A stretch of DNA of 19,053 nt, from contig JAZLIL010000105.1 of assembly GCA_045617405.1 (NCBI GenBank), positions 1 to 19,053 on the forward strand, written 5' to 3'. The stretch comes from JAZLIL01 sp045617405. GTDB taxonomy: Bacteria > Bacillota > Clostridia > Lachnospirales > Lachnospiraceae. Each line of letters begins with the position of its first letter. Within the stretch, counting starts at the first letter, position 1. A model generated the notes under the pieces. It was not told where the DNA came from and made no database searches. It was given only the letters and a program-made list of their open reading frames with translations. A program made the translations under genes and the position numbers. Shown piece by piece: positions 6,799-14,801 of the stretch.

Positions 6799-7734
6799 CT
6801 ACATGAGTATGCCCTGCTTTTTGTACCAGTCGTAGAGGATGCAGCTGAAGGCCAGCGAGTAGAAGGCCTCGGATTCGCTTGAGGAGCGACTGGTGAAAGC
6901 GATGGGAACGCGAGCACCGAGGACGGCTCCGCATGTGGTTGCGTGAGCGTGAATGAGCCAGGTCTTGAGAAGTGTGTTTGCTGTTGTGAGCTCAGGAGCG
7001 ATGATGCCGTCGAAGCCGCCTCCAACGTAGGGACAGTCATAATCTTTGAGACGGGCGGATTCCTTGCTGATGATGAGGTCGTAGGAGATGGGCCCCCACA
7101 GCTCGCATTTGGCGAAAGGATTCCGGCCATGGTCGTGAACGAGACGCTGTGCCTCGACAGTGTCGGCCATGTGGAAGGTTACCTTTTCGACGAGAGCGAG
7201 GAGAGCAAGCTTCGGATTGTCGTAGCCGAGAGCAGAAAGGGCATCGACCATGTTCCGGATGATGGCTTTTTTCCGGCCGAGGTCGGGGGTAATGATGACG
7301 GCCATATCGCTCATTGCAAGAAGACGCGGATATTCCGGCATCATGGCCAGAGAGACATGGCTCATTGTCTTGTCTGTACGAAGACCGTTTTCGCGGTCAA
7401 GGATCGGCATAAGAAAATCGCGGGCAAGAAGATTGCCTCGCATGAGGATGTCGGCATCCTTGTCGTTTACAAGATCGATAGCCGACTGAACGCAGCTGTG
7501 TCCGACGGGGATTTCCACCATGCTGTAGCGCTCATTGTCAAGATCGAGCTTTTTAAGCATCTCGACTGTTTTCTCCTTGTTGCCGACAAGAATCGGCCTG
7601 ATGAGACCTTCACGCTGAGCCTTGAAAACGCCTTTGAGCATATTTTCCGAATCGGAGCCGGCAAGAGCCACAGTAAGCGGTTCTGCTGTCTTCGGAATGA
7701 GCTTCATTAATTCATCGAAATTCTTGAGTCCCAT
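6799..7734 (-). CDS. Phosphate acetyl/butyryltransferase (PTA_PTB) family enzyme
   Basis: 311 residues, the usual length for phosphate butyryltransferase-like members and shorter than a classical Pta with extra domains. These enzymes exchange CoA for phosphate on short acyl-CoA, giving acyl phosphates used for ATP by a kinase. Family features: an opening like LTVALAGSDSENMLKGV, the GNL-x-RDFLMPIL segment near 100-111, the FDGIIAPELTTANTLLK stretch at about 241-257 and the nucleotide/phosphate-site TSRSSSESEA at about 281-290. An AGGAGG lies ten bases before the ATG. The gene begins 26 bp after the hppA stop and is probably cotranscribed with it. No acyl kinase gene is adjacent, so substrate (acetyl, butyryl or other) is uncertain. 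Ptb-like is favoured over Pta by length. Confidence 0.85.
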   Translation of the reverse strand: MGLKNFDELMKLIPKTAEPLTVALAGSDSENMLKGVFKAQREGLIRPILVGNKEKTVEMLKKLDLDNERYSMVEIPVGHSCVQSAIDLVNDKDADILMRGNLLARDFLMPILDRENGLRTDKTMSHVSLAMMPEYPRLLAMSDMAVIITPDLGRKKAIIRNMVDALSALGYDNPKLALLALVEKVTFHMADTVEAQRLVHDHGRNPFAKCELWGPISYDLIISKESARLKDYDCPYVGGGFDGIIAPELTTANTLLKTWLIHAHATTCGAVLGARVPIAFTSRSSSESEAFYSLAFSCILYDWYKKQGILM

Positions 7735-7760
7735 AAAAACAGTACCTCCTGTTGTTTATA

Positions 7761-9881
7761 TTAAAACAGATTCATCATGTTGAAAGCAAGTATCAGCCCG
7801 GAGAAAACGATGGATACGGTTGAGCAGAGCTTGATCAGGATGTTGAGAGAAGGTCCCGAGGTGTCTTTGAAGGGGTCTCCGACAGTATCGCCGACTACGG
7901 CTGCTTTGTGCTGCTCGCTTCCCTTTCCGCCGTGGTGTCCGCTCTCGATGTACTTCTTGGCGTTATCCCATGCGCCTCCTGCGTTTGACATGAAGACAGC
8001 CATAGCAAAACCGGTTACGCTGACTCCGCCGAGAAGTCCCACGACGCCTGTAGGTCCGAGAATAATACCGGTTGCGAGGGGAACAACTATTGCAAGAATT
8101 GCGGGGGCTACCATTTCTTTCAGCGCGCCTTTCGTACACAGGGCAACACACGAAGCGTAGTCAGGGTCTGCAAGGTATTCCATGATTCCGGGAATTTCTC
8201 TGAACTGGCGGCGAACCTCAAGAACGATTGACTGTGCAGCCTTCTGAACCGCGCTCATCGTGAATGCGGAGAAAACGAAGGTGAGCATTGCTCCGATAAA
8301 CAGTCCGACAAGAACGGTGGGAGCAGTCAGGCTGAAATTCAGGGTTTCGTCGGTGTTTGCCTGAACGATGTTTACATATGAAACAAGGAGTGCGAGAGAA
8401 GTGAGTGAAGCGGAACCGATAGCGAAGCCTTTTCCGGTTGCAGCTGTTGTGTTTCCGAGGGAATCAAGGGCATCGGTGCGGTTTCTGACTTCCTCGGGAA
8501 GTCCGCTCATTTCGGCTATACCGCCCGCATTGTCGGCTACGGGGCCGTAGGCATCGGTTGCAAGTGTGATTCCGAGAGTCGAGAGCATTCCGACGCCTGC
8601 AATGCCGATTCCGTAAAGACCTTTGTTAAAGGCAGCAGTGAATGCGCCGGCTTCGTCGACAATCTGAAGAGAGCCGCCTGCAGCAAAGTAGCTAATAAGA
8701 ACAGCGACTGCAACAATAACGATTGACGTCAGTGTGGATTTGAGACCGAGCGAGATACCGCCGATGATGATGGTAGCCGAACCTGTCTCCGAGGCTGCAG
8801 CGAGCTCCTGAGTGGGTTTATATGTATCCGAGGTGTAGTATTCCGTGAAGTAGCCAATCAGGCATCCGCCGACAAGTCCGCAGAGTATTGCAACGTAGAC
8901 ACCCATGTTTCCGACAATGAAATATGTGAGAGGAGCGGCGAGAATGGCTGAGAGAATTGCCGCTGTGTATGTTCCGGTACGAAGACTCTTGAGAAGAGAC
9001 TGCTGGGTTGCGTCTTCACGTGTTTTAACAAGGAAAGAACCGATGATTGAGCAGATGATACCGCATGCTGCAAGAGCCATGGGAAGAAGCATTCCGTTGA
9101 ATCCGTAACCGCCGATTGCACCGAGAGCAAAGGTGGCAAGGATCGAACCAACGTAAGATTCGTAGAGATCGGCGCCCATTCCGGCAACGTCACCGACGTT
9201 ATCACCGACGTTATCTGCGATAGTTGCGGGATTTCGGGGATCGTCCTCGGGAATTCCGGCTTCGACTTTTCCGACGAGGTCAGCACCGACATCGGCTGCT
9301 TTTGTGTAGATACCACCACCGACACGCGCGAACAGGGCCATGAAGGATGCTCCCATGCCGTTCATAACCATGATGTTTCCAAGTTCGACCGGATTACTGA
9401 TGCCGAATATGAAGTGCAGGATTACAAACCACAAGGTGATGTCGAACATACCGATGCCGACAACAGTAAAGCCCATAACCGAGCCCGATGAGAATGCAAC
9501 ACGAAGGCCTCTGTTTAAGCTTTCTGATGCTGCCTGTGCAGTTCTTGCGTTTGAGCTTGTGGCAATCTTCATGCCGATGAATCCGGCAAGCATAGAGAAA
9601 ATGCCGCCTGTCAGGAATGCGAAAGGTGTGAAGGTAGAGAGCATGGTTCCCTTGGAACCGAATGCCAGTGCGAGAAGCAGTACAAACACTACAAGAAAGA
9701 CTTTGAAAACTGTTGAGTACTGATGCTTAAGATAAGCATTTGCACCTTCACGGATGGCCGAGGCAATTTTCTTCATTTCGTCATTGCCTTCGGAGAACTT
9801 GAGGACCTTTTTTGCCTGTGTGAGAGCAAAAATGCCGGCAACTAAAAAACCGGCAAAGCCAATCCAAACTAACTTTTCCAA
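7761..9881 (-). CDS. hppA: Ion-translocating membrane pyrophosphatase, K+-dependent type
   Basis: 706-residue polytopic membrane enzyme that couples PPi hydrolysis to outward H+ or Na+ pumping. The active-site region is intact: DVGADLVGKVEAGIPEDDPRN followed by the Asp-rich ATIADNVGDNVGDVAG at about 198-234. The second catalytic block with GDTVGDPFKDTSGPSLN lies near the C-terminus. GNTTAATGKGFAIGSA at about 476-491 has Ala where K+-independent enzymes have Lys, so K+ dependence is predicted. H+ versus Na+ cannot be settled here. The start is a TTG at 9881: GGAGG lies seven bases upstream and the protein then opens MEKLVWIGFAG, as expected. The in-frame ATG at 9935 has no Shine-Dalgarno sequence. 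Transcribed from a consensus promoter at 10169-10197 with a long leader; followed closely by the acyltransferase gene. Confidence 0.95.
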   Translation of the reverse strand: MEKLVWIGFAGFLVAGIFALTQAKKVLKFSEGNDEMKKIASAIREGANAYLKHQYSTVFKVFLVVFVLLLALAFGSKGTMLSTFTPFAFLTGGIFSMLAGFIGMKIATSSNARTAQAASESLNRGLRVAFSSGSVMGFTVVGIGMFDITLWFVILHFIFGISNPVELGNIMVMNGMGASFMALFARVGGGIYTKAADVGADLVGKVEAGIPEDDPRNPATIADNVGDNVGDVAGMGADLYESYVGSILATFALGAIGGYGFNGMLLPMALAACGIICSIIGSFLVKTREDATQQSLLKSLRTGTYTAAILSAILAAPLTYFIVGNMGVYVAILCGLVGGCLIGYFTEYYTSDTYKPTQELAAASETGSATIIIGGISLGLKSTLTSIVIVAVAVLISYFAAGGSLQIVDEAGAFTAAFNKGLYGIGIAGVGMLSTLGITLATDAYGPVADNAGGIAEMSGLPEEVRNRTDALDSLGNTTAATGKGFAIGSASLTSLALLVSYVNIVQANTDETLNFSLTAPTVLVGLFIGAMLTFVFSAFTMSAVQKAAQSIVLEVRRQFREIPGIMEYLADPDYASCVALCTKGALKEMVAPAILAIVVPLATGIILGPTGVVGLLGGVSVTGFAMAVFMSNAGGAWDNAKKYIESGHHGGKGSEQHKAAVVGDTVGDPFKDTSGPSLNILIKLCSTVSIVFSGLILAFNMMNLF

Positions 9882-10162
9882 TTTCGTTCCTCCAATATGT
9901 CGGCCGAGACTCTTCCCGTCAGACTCCCCGGCCATATTAAGTTGTGGCGCGTCTTCCGGTCAGAGAAGAACGGCCTTGCTGTTGTGACTCCGGGACCGAC
10001 CCGTTATGGACCCGAAGCCACAGATGCTTCGCCTCAACCTGTCAGAGTCGGAAGCAGAAGCGTTTTGCGGTCAGAGATGAACCTGTCAGATTCACTGCAA
10101 CCAAGGCCTCACGTACCGGATGTTGTTTCGTACCCGTTTGAAACAACATCTGGCTTGTTTGT
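9882..10162 (-). promoter_or_regulatory. Long structured leader of hppA with five TCTGAC motifs
   Basis: About 280 bases separate the predicted transcription start from the TTG. In the RNA sense: a strong early hairpin (11 bp, 10119-10129 with 10140-10150); a 7-bp long-range pairing GGCCTTG/CAAGGCC (10108-10102 with 9978-9972); a 6-bp stem CGAAGC/GCTTCG; and GGCCG/CGGCC (9929-9933 with 9902-9906) ending just before the ribosome binding site. TCTGAC occurs five times (plus-strand GTCAGA at 9918, 9959, 10041, 10070, 10085). Copies 1 and 3 share CTGACAGGTT, copies 2 and 4 share TCTCTGACCG. It matches no riboswitch class I know. No intrinsic terminator is seen, so any control would act on translation or RNA stability. 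The rest of the gap (10198-10346) shows only weak hairpins. Confidence 0.5.
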
Positions 10163-10168
10163 AATTAG

Positions 10169-10197
10169 ATGCTATTCGAAAATGCGAGATTTGTCAA
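10169..10197 (-). promoter_or_regulatory. Sigma-A type promoter of hppA
   Basis: Minus strand: perfect -35 TTGACA (10197-10192), 17-bp spacer, -10 TAGCAT (10174-10169). Predicted start near 10162. Confidence 0.75.
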
Positions 10198-10346
10198 GAA
10201 CAACCTAAAACAATTTGCAAAAAAGTAACTGCGTTGTGCAACATTGACGAAAAATGCAGTTAGAATGTGGCACGAAGCAACAAACAGAGCAGATCGGATG
10301 CTACTATCGGATAGTCTGCTGTGAGAAAAGCAAAGTTCTTCATGAA

Positions 10347-10381
10347 GAAAAAAGGAGTCTGCGCAGAATGCCCGCAGACTC
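10347..10381 (-). terminator. Rho-independent terminator of the HD-GYP gene
   Basis: A 9-bp stem GAGTCTGCG/CGCAGACTC pairs 10355-10363 with 10373-10381. On the minus strand it is followed by six T residues at 10353-10348. It starts 13 bases after the HD-GYP stop codon. Confidence 0.9.
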
Positions 10382-10394
10382 TGATTATAACAAA

Positions 10395-11510
10395 TTACAG
10401 GATTGCGATGATTGAACGTCCTGCCGCATCCTTTGACATATCAAGATAAGTACCGGTCTCCATTTGAAGAGTCGGTTTAGCGTAGGCGTTTTTGTTTATG
10501 AGGATGACGGTTCCAATGCTGCCATCATTCAGTCTGACATGTTGGCCGAGATAGCTCATGCAGATGTGATCGAGGAAGGTCATGAGGATTTTTGTGTCAT
10601 ACTTCGCAAGTCCGCCCGATTCGAAAGTTCTGATTACTTCGAAAGGACACATGGCGGCCCTGTAAACTCGTGAGCTTGTCATAGCCTCATAGACATCGGC
10701 AATGGCGACAATTTTTGCGAACTCATCAATCTGGTCTCCCTTGATGCCAAGAGGATAGCCCGAACCGTCGCAGCGCTCGTGGTGCATCATTGCGGCAAGC
10801 TTGATTCTTGAATCGATCTTTCTTGTCCTTAAGTAATTGTAGCCTCTCATTGTGTGAGTCTTTATCAGTGAAAACTCCTCGGGCGTCAGTTTGTTCGGCT
10901 TGGTGAGGATTTCCTTGGGAATGGCAAGCTTACCAATGTCATGTGTGATGCCTGCGAGCATAAGAAGATCGATGTCTTCCTTGCTGTAGTTGAGCCACGA
11001 GCCGATAACGCTGCAGATTAGCGAAACGCTGACTGAATGTGCATATGTCAGATCATCGGAATCTCTGAGGCAGTGAAGAAGGTCAAATACCTGGATGCCT
11101 GTCTTACAGCTTGAGAGTATTGTCTTTACGGGATCAAGGAAGGTGTTGATTCTCTCATCCGGTGCACCGTTGATGAATTCGCTGAAATTCTGTTCGAGAT
11201 CGACAACAGCAGAATCAAACCTGCGGTTGAATTCGTGGAATTCCTCAGTGTCGCGCAGCTTTTCAAAATAGGTGGCTTCTTCAAGCTCTTCAACACCGGA
11301 ATCGACAGATTCGAGTGCATACTCTTCAATCTCGTCATCTGTTTTTACAACCTTGAAGGAAAAAATGTCATGAAAGCGGATACGGGCGATAGCGCGGTCC
11401 GTAAGAACGGTATCAGCAGGAACAATCAGCTGGTTAGTGTCGTTGTAAACACCCTCGGCAACAATCATTCCGGGCTTTGCCTGGTTAATGTTGATCCTGA
11501 TGAAATCCAT
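10395..11510 (-). CDS. HD-GYP domain protein, predicted c-di-GMP phosphodiesterase
   Basis: 371-residue soluble protein. Residues 1-60 resemble the short domain found before many Clostridia HD-GYP proteins (AKPGMIVAEGVYN); a charged linker follows to about 120. The HD-GYP domain covers about 145-310 with H190-D191 in THDIGK, the HHERCDGSGYP signature at 243-253, and DVYEAMTSSRVYR at about 272-284. The C-terminal tail (about 320-371) is a small beta-rich extension (GQHVRLNDGSIGTVILIN) seen in related proteins. No receiver or membrane segment is present, so the input signal is unknown. Start chosen at ATG 11510 with GGGGGAGG five bases before it; an upstream in-frame TTG overlaps that Shine-Dalgarno sequence. 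Monocistronic, with its own promoter and terminator. c-di-GMP as substrate is inferred from the family. Confidence 0.92.
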   Translation of the reverse strand: MDFIRININQAKPGMIVAEGVYNDTNQLIVPADTVLTDRAIARIRFHDIFSFKVVKTDDEIEEYALESVDSGVEELEEATYFEKLRDTEEFHEFNRRFDSAVVDLEQNFSEFINGAPDERINTFLDPVKTILSSCKTGIQVFDLLHCLRDSDDLTYAHSVSVSLICSVIGSWLNYSKEDIDLLMLAGITHDIGKLAIPKEILTKPNKLTPEEFSLIKTHTMRGYNYLRTRKIDSRIKLAAMMHHERCDGSGYPLGIKGDQIDEFAKIVAIADVYEAMTSSRVYRAAMCPFEVIRTFESGGLAKYDTKILMTFLDHICMSYLGQHVRLNDGSIGTVILINKNAYAKPTLQMETGTYLDMSKDAAGRSIIAIL

Positions 11511-11611
11511 GTTTTCCTCCCCCAATTACAAATACGGTGCTTTCCCGCAGCTTCGGCTGACGGTCGAATGGAAAGTCAGTCCCAAAAACTGTCAATAATC
11601 TTTCAACAGAC

Positions 11612-11640
11612 ATTATACAGGATAAATTGCGGATTATCTA
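11612..11640 (-). promoter_or_regulatory. Promoter of the HD-GYP gene
   Basis: Minus strand: perfect -10 TATAAT (11617-11612), 17-bp spacer, -35 TAGATA (11640-11635, 4/6), overlapping the pncB stop codon. The leader of about 95 bases holds a CAGC-CGAA-GCTG tetraloop hairpin inside CTTTCC/GGGAAAG. A TTGACA at about 11595-11590 has no good -10 partner. Confidence 0.55.
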
Positions 11641-13109
11641 CTGCTTTTCTTTAAAGAATCGGGAACCTCGCTGAAATCATTGAGAAGCTCCTGCTTGATT
11701 TTGAAAAGCTTTGTTGAAAGATCGACGTGAACAATCTGGGGATTGATGAGACGTCTTGTCTCTTCCCAGATTGTTGTATACTCATGTTCCGTATGCGCCT
11801 TGATGTCCATTACCGAAGGGCTCTTATAAACGCATTTTCCCTTTAGGAAGATGGGAACCATCATTTCCTTCATTTCGTAGGAACCGCCCTCAAGTCTTGT
11901 TCTCTTCCATGTTGCCTGAGGATCGAATAAAGTAAGGCCAAGCGAGGTATCGAACTTCTCGCCTACGAGGCAGATAAGATCGGCCTTGATTTTGCCCGTC
12001 TTTTTGTCGTAAATTCTGAAGAAGGTTTTGTTTCCGGGATTCGTGATTTTGATAGGATTCTCGGAGAGCTTAATCTTCGGGACAAATTTTCCGCTTTTTT
12101 CGATTGCGGCAAGCTTATAAACACCGCCGAAAGCAGGCCAGTCAGAGCTTGTTATCAGGTTTGTTCCTACGCCCCACGAATCAATCTTTGCGCCCTGCTG
12201 CATAAGAGAGCTGATAAGATATTCATCAAGATCTCCCGAGGCACAGACAGAGGCATCGGGGAAGCCGGCATCATCAAGCATTTTTCTTGCGACCTTTGAG
12301 AGGTAGGCAAGATCGCCGCTGTCAAGGCGGATTCCGTACTTCGCAGGCATGCGACCCGATTCTTTTAGTTCATTAAACACGGTAATCGCATTGGGAATTC
12401 CCGATTTAATGGTGTCATAGGTGTCAACAAGAAGTGTGACGTTATCGGGATAGTACTTTGCGTACTGCCTGAATGATGTAAGCTCATCCGGAAAGCTCAT
12501 AATCCAGCTGTGGGCATGGGTACCGAGAGCGGGGATATTATACATCTTTGCGCAGACAACATTGCTTGTGCCGATACAGCCGCCGATAACGGCAGCTCTT
12601 GCTCCGAGCGTTCCCGCATCGGGACCCTGGGCGCGTCTGAGACCAAATTCCATAACACCCTTGCCGGCAGCCGCATAACAGACTCTTGCGGCCTTGGTGG
12701 CGATAAGACTCTGATGATTGATAAGGTTGAGGAGAGCTGTCTCCATCAGCTGTGCCTCCATAATCGGAGCCACGACCTTAAGAAGAGGTTCTCTCGGGAA
12801 AACGATGCTTCCCTCCTCTACGGCGTAGATGTCGCCAGAAAACCGGAAGGTTCTCAGGTAATCGAGGAATTCGGCGTCAAAAATCCTGAGGCTTGCGAGA
12901 TACTCGATGTCCTCTTCGCGGAACCGGAGATTTTTTATATACTCAATGCAGGAATCAAGTCCGCAGCAGATTGCAAAACCGCCGTTAGACGGATTTGTTC
13001 TGTAAAACACATCAAAGACGACACGCTCGCGCATGTTTTCCTTAAAGTAGCCCTGCATCATGGTAAGCTCGTAAAAATCTGTCAGTAAAGTGAATTCTCT
13101 CTTTTCCAT
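11634..13109 (-). CDS. pncB: Nicotinate phosphoribosyltransferase
   Basis: 491-residue cytosolic enzyme that makes nicotinate mononucleotide from nicotinate and PRPP with ATP hydrolysis, the entry step of NAD salvage. Family features: LLTDFYELTMMQGYF at about 8-22, the EFGLRRAQGPDAG motif at 154-166, GTHAHSW at 196-202 carrying the conserved His, the LLVDTYDT strand at 226-233, and the IRLDSGDL segment near 270. Length is normal. The ATG is preceded by CGGAG about eight bases away. It lies 79 bp downstream of proS on the same strand, with a weak terminator-like hairpin between them, so it may be partly read through from proS. No other NAD gene is adjacent. Confidence 0.95.
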   Translation of the reverse strand: MEKREFTLLTDFYELTMMQGYFKENMRERVVFDVFYRTNPSNGGFAICCGLDSCIEYIKNLRFREEDIEYLASLRIFDAEFLDYLRTFRFSGDIYAVEEGSIVFPREPLLKVVAPIMEAQLMETALLNLINHQSLIATKAARVCYAAAGKGVMEFGLRRAQGPDAGTLGARAAVIGGCIGTSNVVCAKMYNIPALGTHAHSWIMSFPDELTSFRQYAKYYPDNVTLLVDTYDTIKSGIPNAITVFNELKESGRMPAKYGIRLDSGDLAYLSKVARKMLDDAGFPDASVCASGDLDEYLISSLMQQGAKIDSWGVGTNLITSSDWPAFGGVYKLAAIEKSGKFVPKIKLSENPIKITNPGNKTFFRIYDKKTGKIKADLICLVGEKFDTSLGLTLFDPQATWKRTRLEGGSYEMKEMMVPIFLKGKCVYKSPSVMDIKAHTEHEYTTIWEETRRLINPQIVHVDLSTKLFKIKQELLNDFSEVPDSLKKSSR

Positions 13110-13145
13110 ACTATACTCCGTATCCGATCAGGGATATAAACAACC

Positions 13146-13173
13146 TGAAAGAAAGCCCGATCCGTATCCGGGC
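13146..13173 (-). terminator. Weak terminator-like hairpin between proS and pncB
   Basis: Minus strand GCCCG (13173-13169) pairs with CGGGC (13159-13155), followed by TTTCTTTC. The stem is only 5 bp with a 9-base loop, so it may only attenuate transcription into pncB. Confidence 0.4.
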
Positions 13174-13188
13174 AGGAACCCGATCTGA

Positions 13189-14634
13189 TTAATATGCACG
13201 TCCCCAGTAGACGATTGACTTTGCAGGCTTACCGCAGCAGACGCAGGTGTCGGCGATGTGGCCGCCGGCAAAAGGCATGCAGCGCGAGGTAGCGCCGTTC
13301 TCTTCCTTGATTTTGTCCTCACAAGCCTGCTCTCCACACCACATGGCACGGACAAATCCGGGTTTTTCGTCGAGGGTTTTCTTAAATTCCTCGTAAGAAA
13401 CAGCGTCATAGGTGTGTGCTTCGAGGTGCTTTTTGGCTGTTTCGAACATGTTCTGCTGAATGTCGTCAAGAAGCCTGACAATCTCGGTGTCAATTGTGTC
13501 AAGCGAAACGGTAATCTTTTCACCCGTGTCGCGGCGAACTGCGATTGCCTGATTGTTTTCGATGTCCTTGGGACCGATTTCGATTCGAAGCGGGATTCCG
13601 CGCATTTCCTGCTCGGAGAACTTGAATCCGGGTCTCTTGTCGGAATCGTCGACCTTAACACGAAGTCCCGATCCTTTAAGCCCGGCCTTGAGCTCTGCTG
13701 CCTTTTCGAGAACACCCGGCTTATTCTGCGCTATCGGAACGATCATGACCTGAGTGGGAGCAATCCTTGGAGGAAGCTTGAGACCCGAATCATCACCGTG
13801 AACCATGATAACCGCACCGATAAGTCTTGTTGTCATGCCCCAGGATGTCTGGTAAACATACTGAAGTTTGTTTTCTTTGTCTGTATACTGAATATCAAAA
13901 GCCTTGGCAAAGCCGTTTCCAAAGTTGTGGCTTGTGCCCGACTGAAGAGCCTTGCCGACATGCATAAGAGCTTCGATTGTGTAGGTTGCCTCCGCACCGG
14001 CGAATTTCTCCTTGTCTGTCTTTCTTCCTTTTACAACAGGCATAGCAAGAACTTCCTCACAGAAAGCGGCGTAGAGGTTGAGCATCTGAATTGTACGTGC
14101 CTCTGCCTCCTCGGCCGTAGCGTGTGCGGTGTGGCCTTCCTGCCATAAGAATTCTCTCGAACGAAGGAAAGGTCTTGTGGTCTTTTCCCAACGGACAACG
14201 CTGCACCACTGATTGTAAACCTTTGGAAGATCACGGTAGGAGTGGATAAGGTTTGCGTAGAAATCACAGAAAAGAGTCTCAGAGGTAGGTCTTACGCACA
14301 TCCTTTCCTGAAGGGGCTCAAGTCCGCCGTGTGTAACCCAGGCAACTTCGGGAGCGAAACCCTCAACATGATCCTTTTCCTTTTCAAGAAGGCTCTCGGG
14401 GATGAACATGGGCATGTATACATTCTCGACGCCGGTCTCCTTAAAGCGCTCGTCAAGCTGTTTCTGGATGAGTTCCCAGATGGCATAGCCTGCGGGCTTG
14501 ATGATCATGCATCCCTTGACGCTCGAATAGTCGATCAGCTCGGCTTTAATAACAACATCAGTATACCATTGCGCAAAATCCTCACTCATTGAGGTAATGG
14601 CTTCAACCAGTTTCTTTTCGTTATCCTCTTTCAT
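13189..14634 (-). CDS. proS: Prolyl-tRNA synthetase, archaeal/eukaryote-like type (ProRS type 3)
   Basis: 481-residue class II synthetase that attaches proline to tRNA-Pro. Motif 2 region VVRWEKTTRPFLRSREFLWQ at about 146-165, RPTSET at 115-120 and an anticodon-binding domain near 290-380 (PTQVMIVPIAQ) are present. The C-terminal 50 residues carry several Cys (WCGEQAC, SRC, TCVCCGK) and end in YWGRAY, the zinc-binding tail and C-terminal Tyr typical of this type. It lacks the inserted editing domain of the bacterial-type ProRS of about 570 residues. The start is at ATG 14634, with GGAGG eight bases before it; longer in-frame starts have no Shine-Dalgarno sequence. It has its own promoter, after the metK terminator. 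The leader is too short for a T-box. Confidence 0.95.
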   Translation of the reverse strand: MKEDNEKKLVEAITSMSEDFAQWYTDVVIKAELIDYSSVKGCMIIKPAGYAIWELIQKQLDERFKETGVENVYMPMFIPESLLEKEKDHVEGFAPEVAWVTHGGLEPLQERMCVRPTSETLFCDFYANLIHSYRDLPKVYNQWCSVVRWEKTTRPFLRSREFLWQEGHTAHATAEEAEARTIQMLNLYAAFCEEVLAMPVVKGRKTDKEKFAGAEATYTIEALMHVGKALQSGTSHNFGNGFAKAFDIQYTDKENKLQYVYQTSWGMTTRLIGAVIMVHGDDSGLKLPPRIAPTQVMIVPIAQNKPGVLEKAAELKAGLKGSGLRVKVDDSDKRPGFKFSEQEMRGIPLRIEIGPKDIENNQAIAVRRDTGEKITVSLDTIDTEIVRLLDDIQQNMFETAKKHLEAHTYDAVSYEEFKKTLDEKPGFVRAMWCGEQACEDKIKEENGATSRCMPFAGGHIADTCVCCGKPAKSIVYWGRAY

Positions 14635-14666
14635 TGCAAAAACCTCCAAAATACGCATTCTAACTG

Positions 14667-14695
14667 AGTTTATCACTATGATGAAGGTTTTTCAA
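14667..14695 (-). promoter_or_regulatory. Promoter of proS
   Basis: Minus strand: -35 TTGAAA (14695-14690, 5/6), 17-bp spacer, -10 TAAACT (14672-14667, 4/6). It sits immediately after the metK terminator and 33 bases before the proS start. Confidence 0.6.
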
Positions 14696-14696
14696 G

Positions 14697-14733
14697 ATAA
14701 AAATAACCCCCGTTCATAGCGGGGGTCATTTTT
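14697..14733 (-). terminator. Rho-independent terminator of metK
   Basis: ACCCCCG (14706-14712) pairs with CGGGGGT (14720-14726), loop of 7. On the minus strand it is followed by TATTTTTATC; on the plus strand also by CATTTTTA, so it may work both ways. Confidence 0.9.
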
Positions 14734-14801
14734 AATGTGATAAGCGAAAACATCCTGAATATAATAAACTATTCCGAACAGATCAGACAGGTTTTCATAT
14801 A

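Noticed and set aside
6943..7710. Open frame of 255 codons on the plus strand opposite the acyltransferase gene
   Set aside because: Fully antisense to a recognisable enzyme and not supported by a promoter, ribosome binding site or family motif.
9882..10162. Fluoride or c-di-GMP riboswitch in the hppA leader
   Set aside because: I searched by eye for the conserved cores of these classes and did not find them; the repeated TCTGAC motifs belong to neither.
10288..10320. Hairpin AGCAGA/TCTGCT as a second terminator
   Set aside because: The stem is 6 bp with a 21-base loop and no T-run follows on either strand; it may be a chance pairing.
11511..11611. c-di-GMP riboswitch before the HD-GYP gene
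   Set aside because: The leader is under 100 bases and shows only a small tetraloop hairpin; no GEMM core is visible.
12510..13088. Open frame of 192 codons opposite pncB
   Set aside because: Antisense to pncB with no start signals or protein features.
13258..14148. Long open frame on the plus strand opposite proS (296 codons)
   Set aside because: It is antisense to the strongly supported proS gene, has no ribosome binding site, and its product is Cys-rich and shows no family features. It arises from codon usage of the true gene.
14635..14801. T-box leader for proS
   Set aside because: The promoter at 14667-14695 leaves a leader of only about 25 bases, and no T-box consensus or antiterminator is present.
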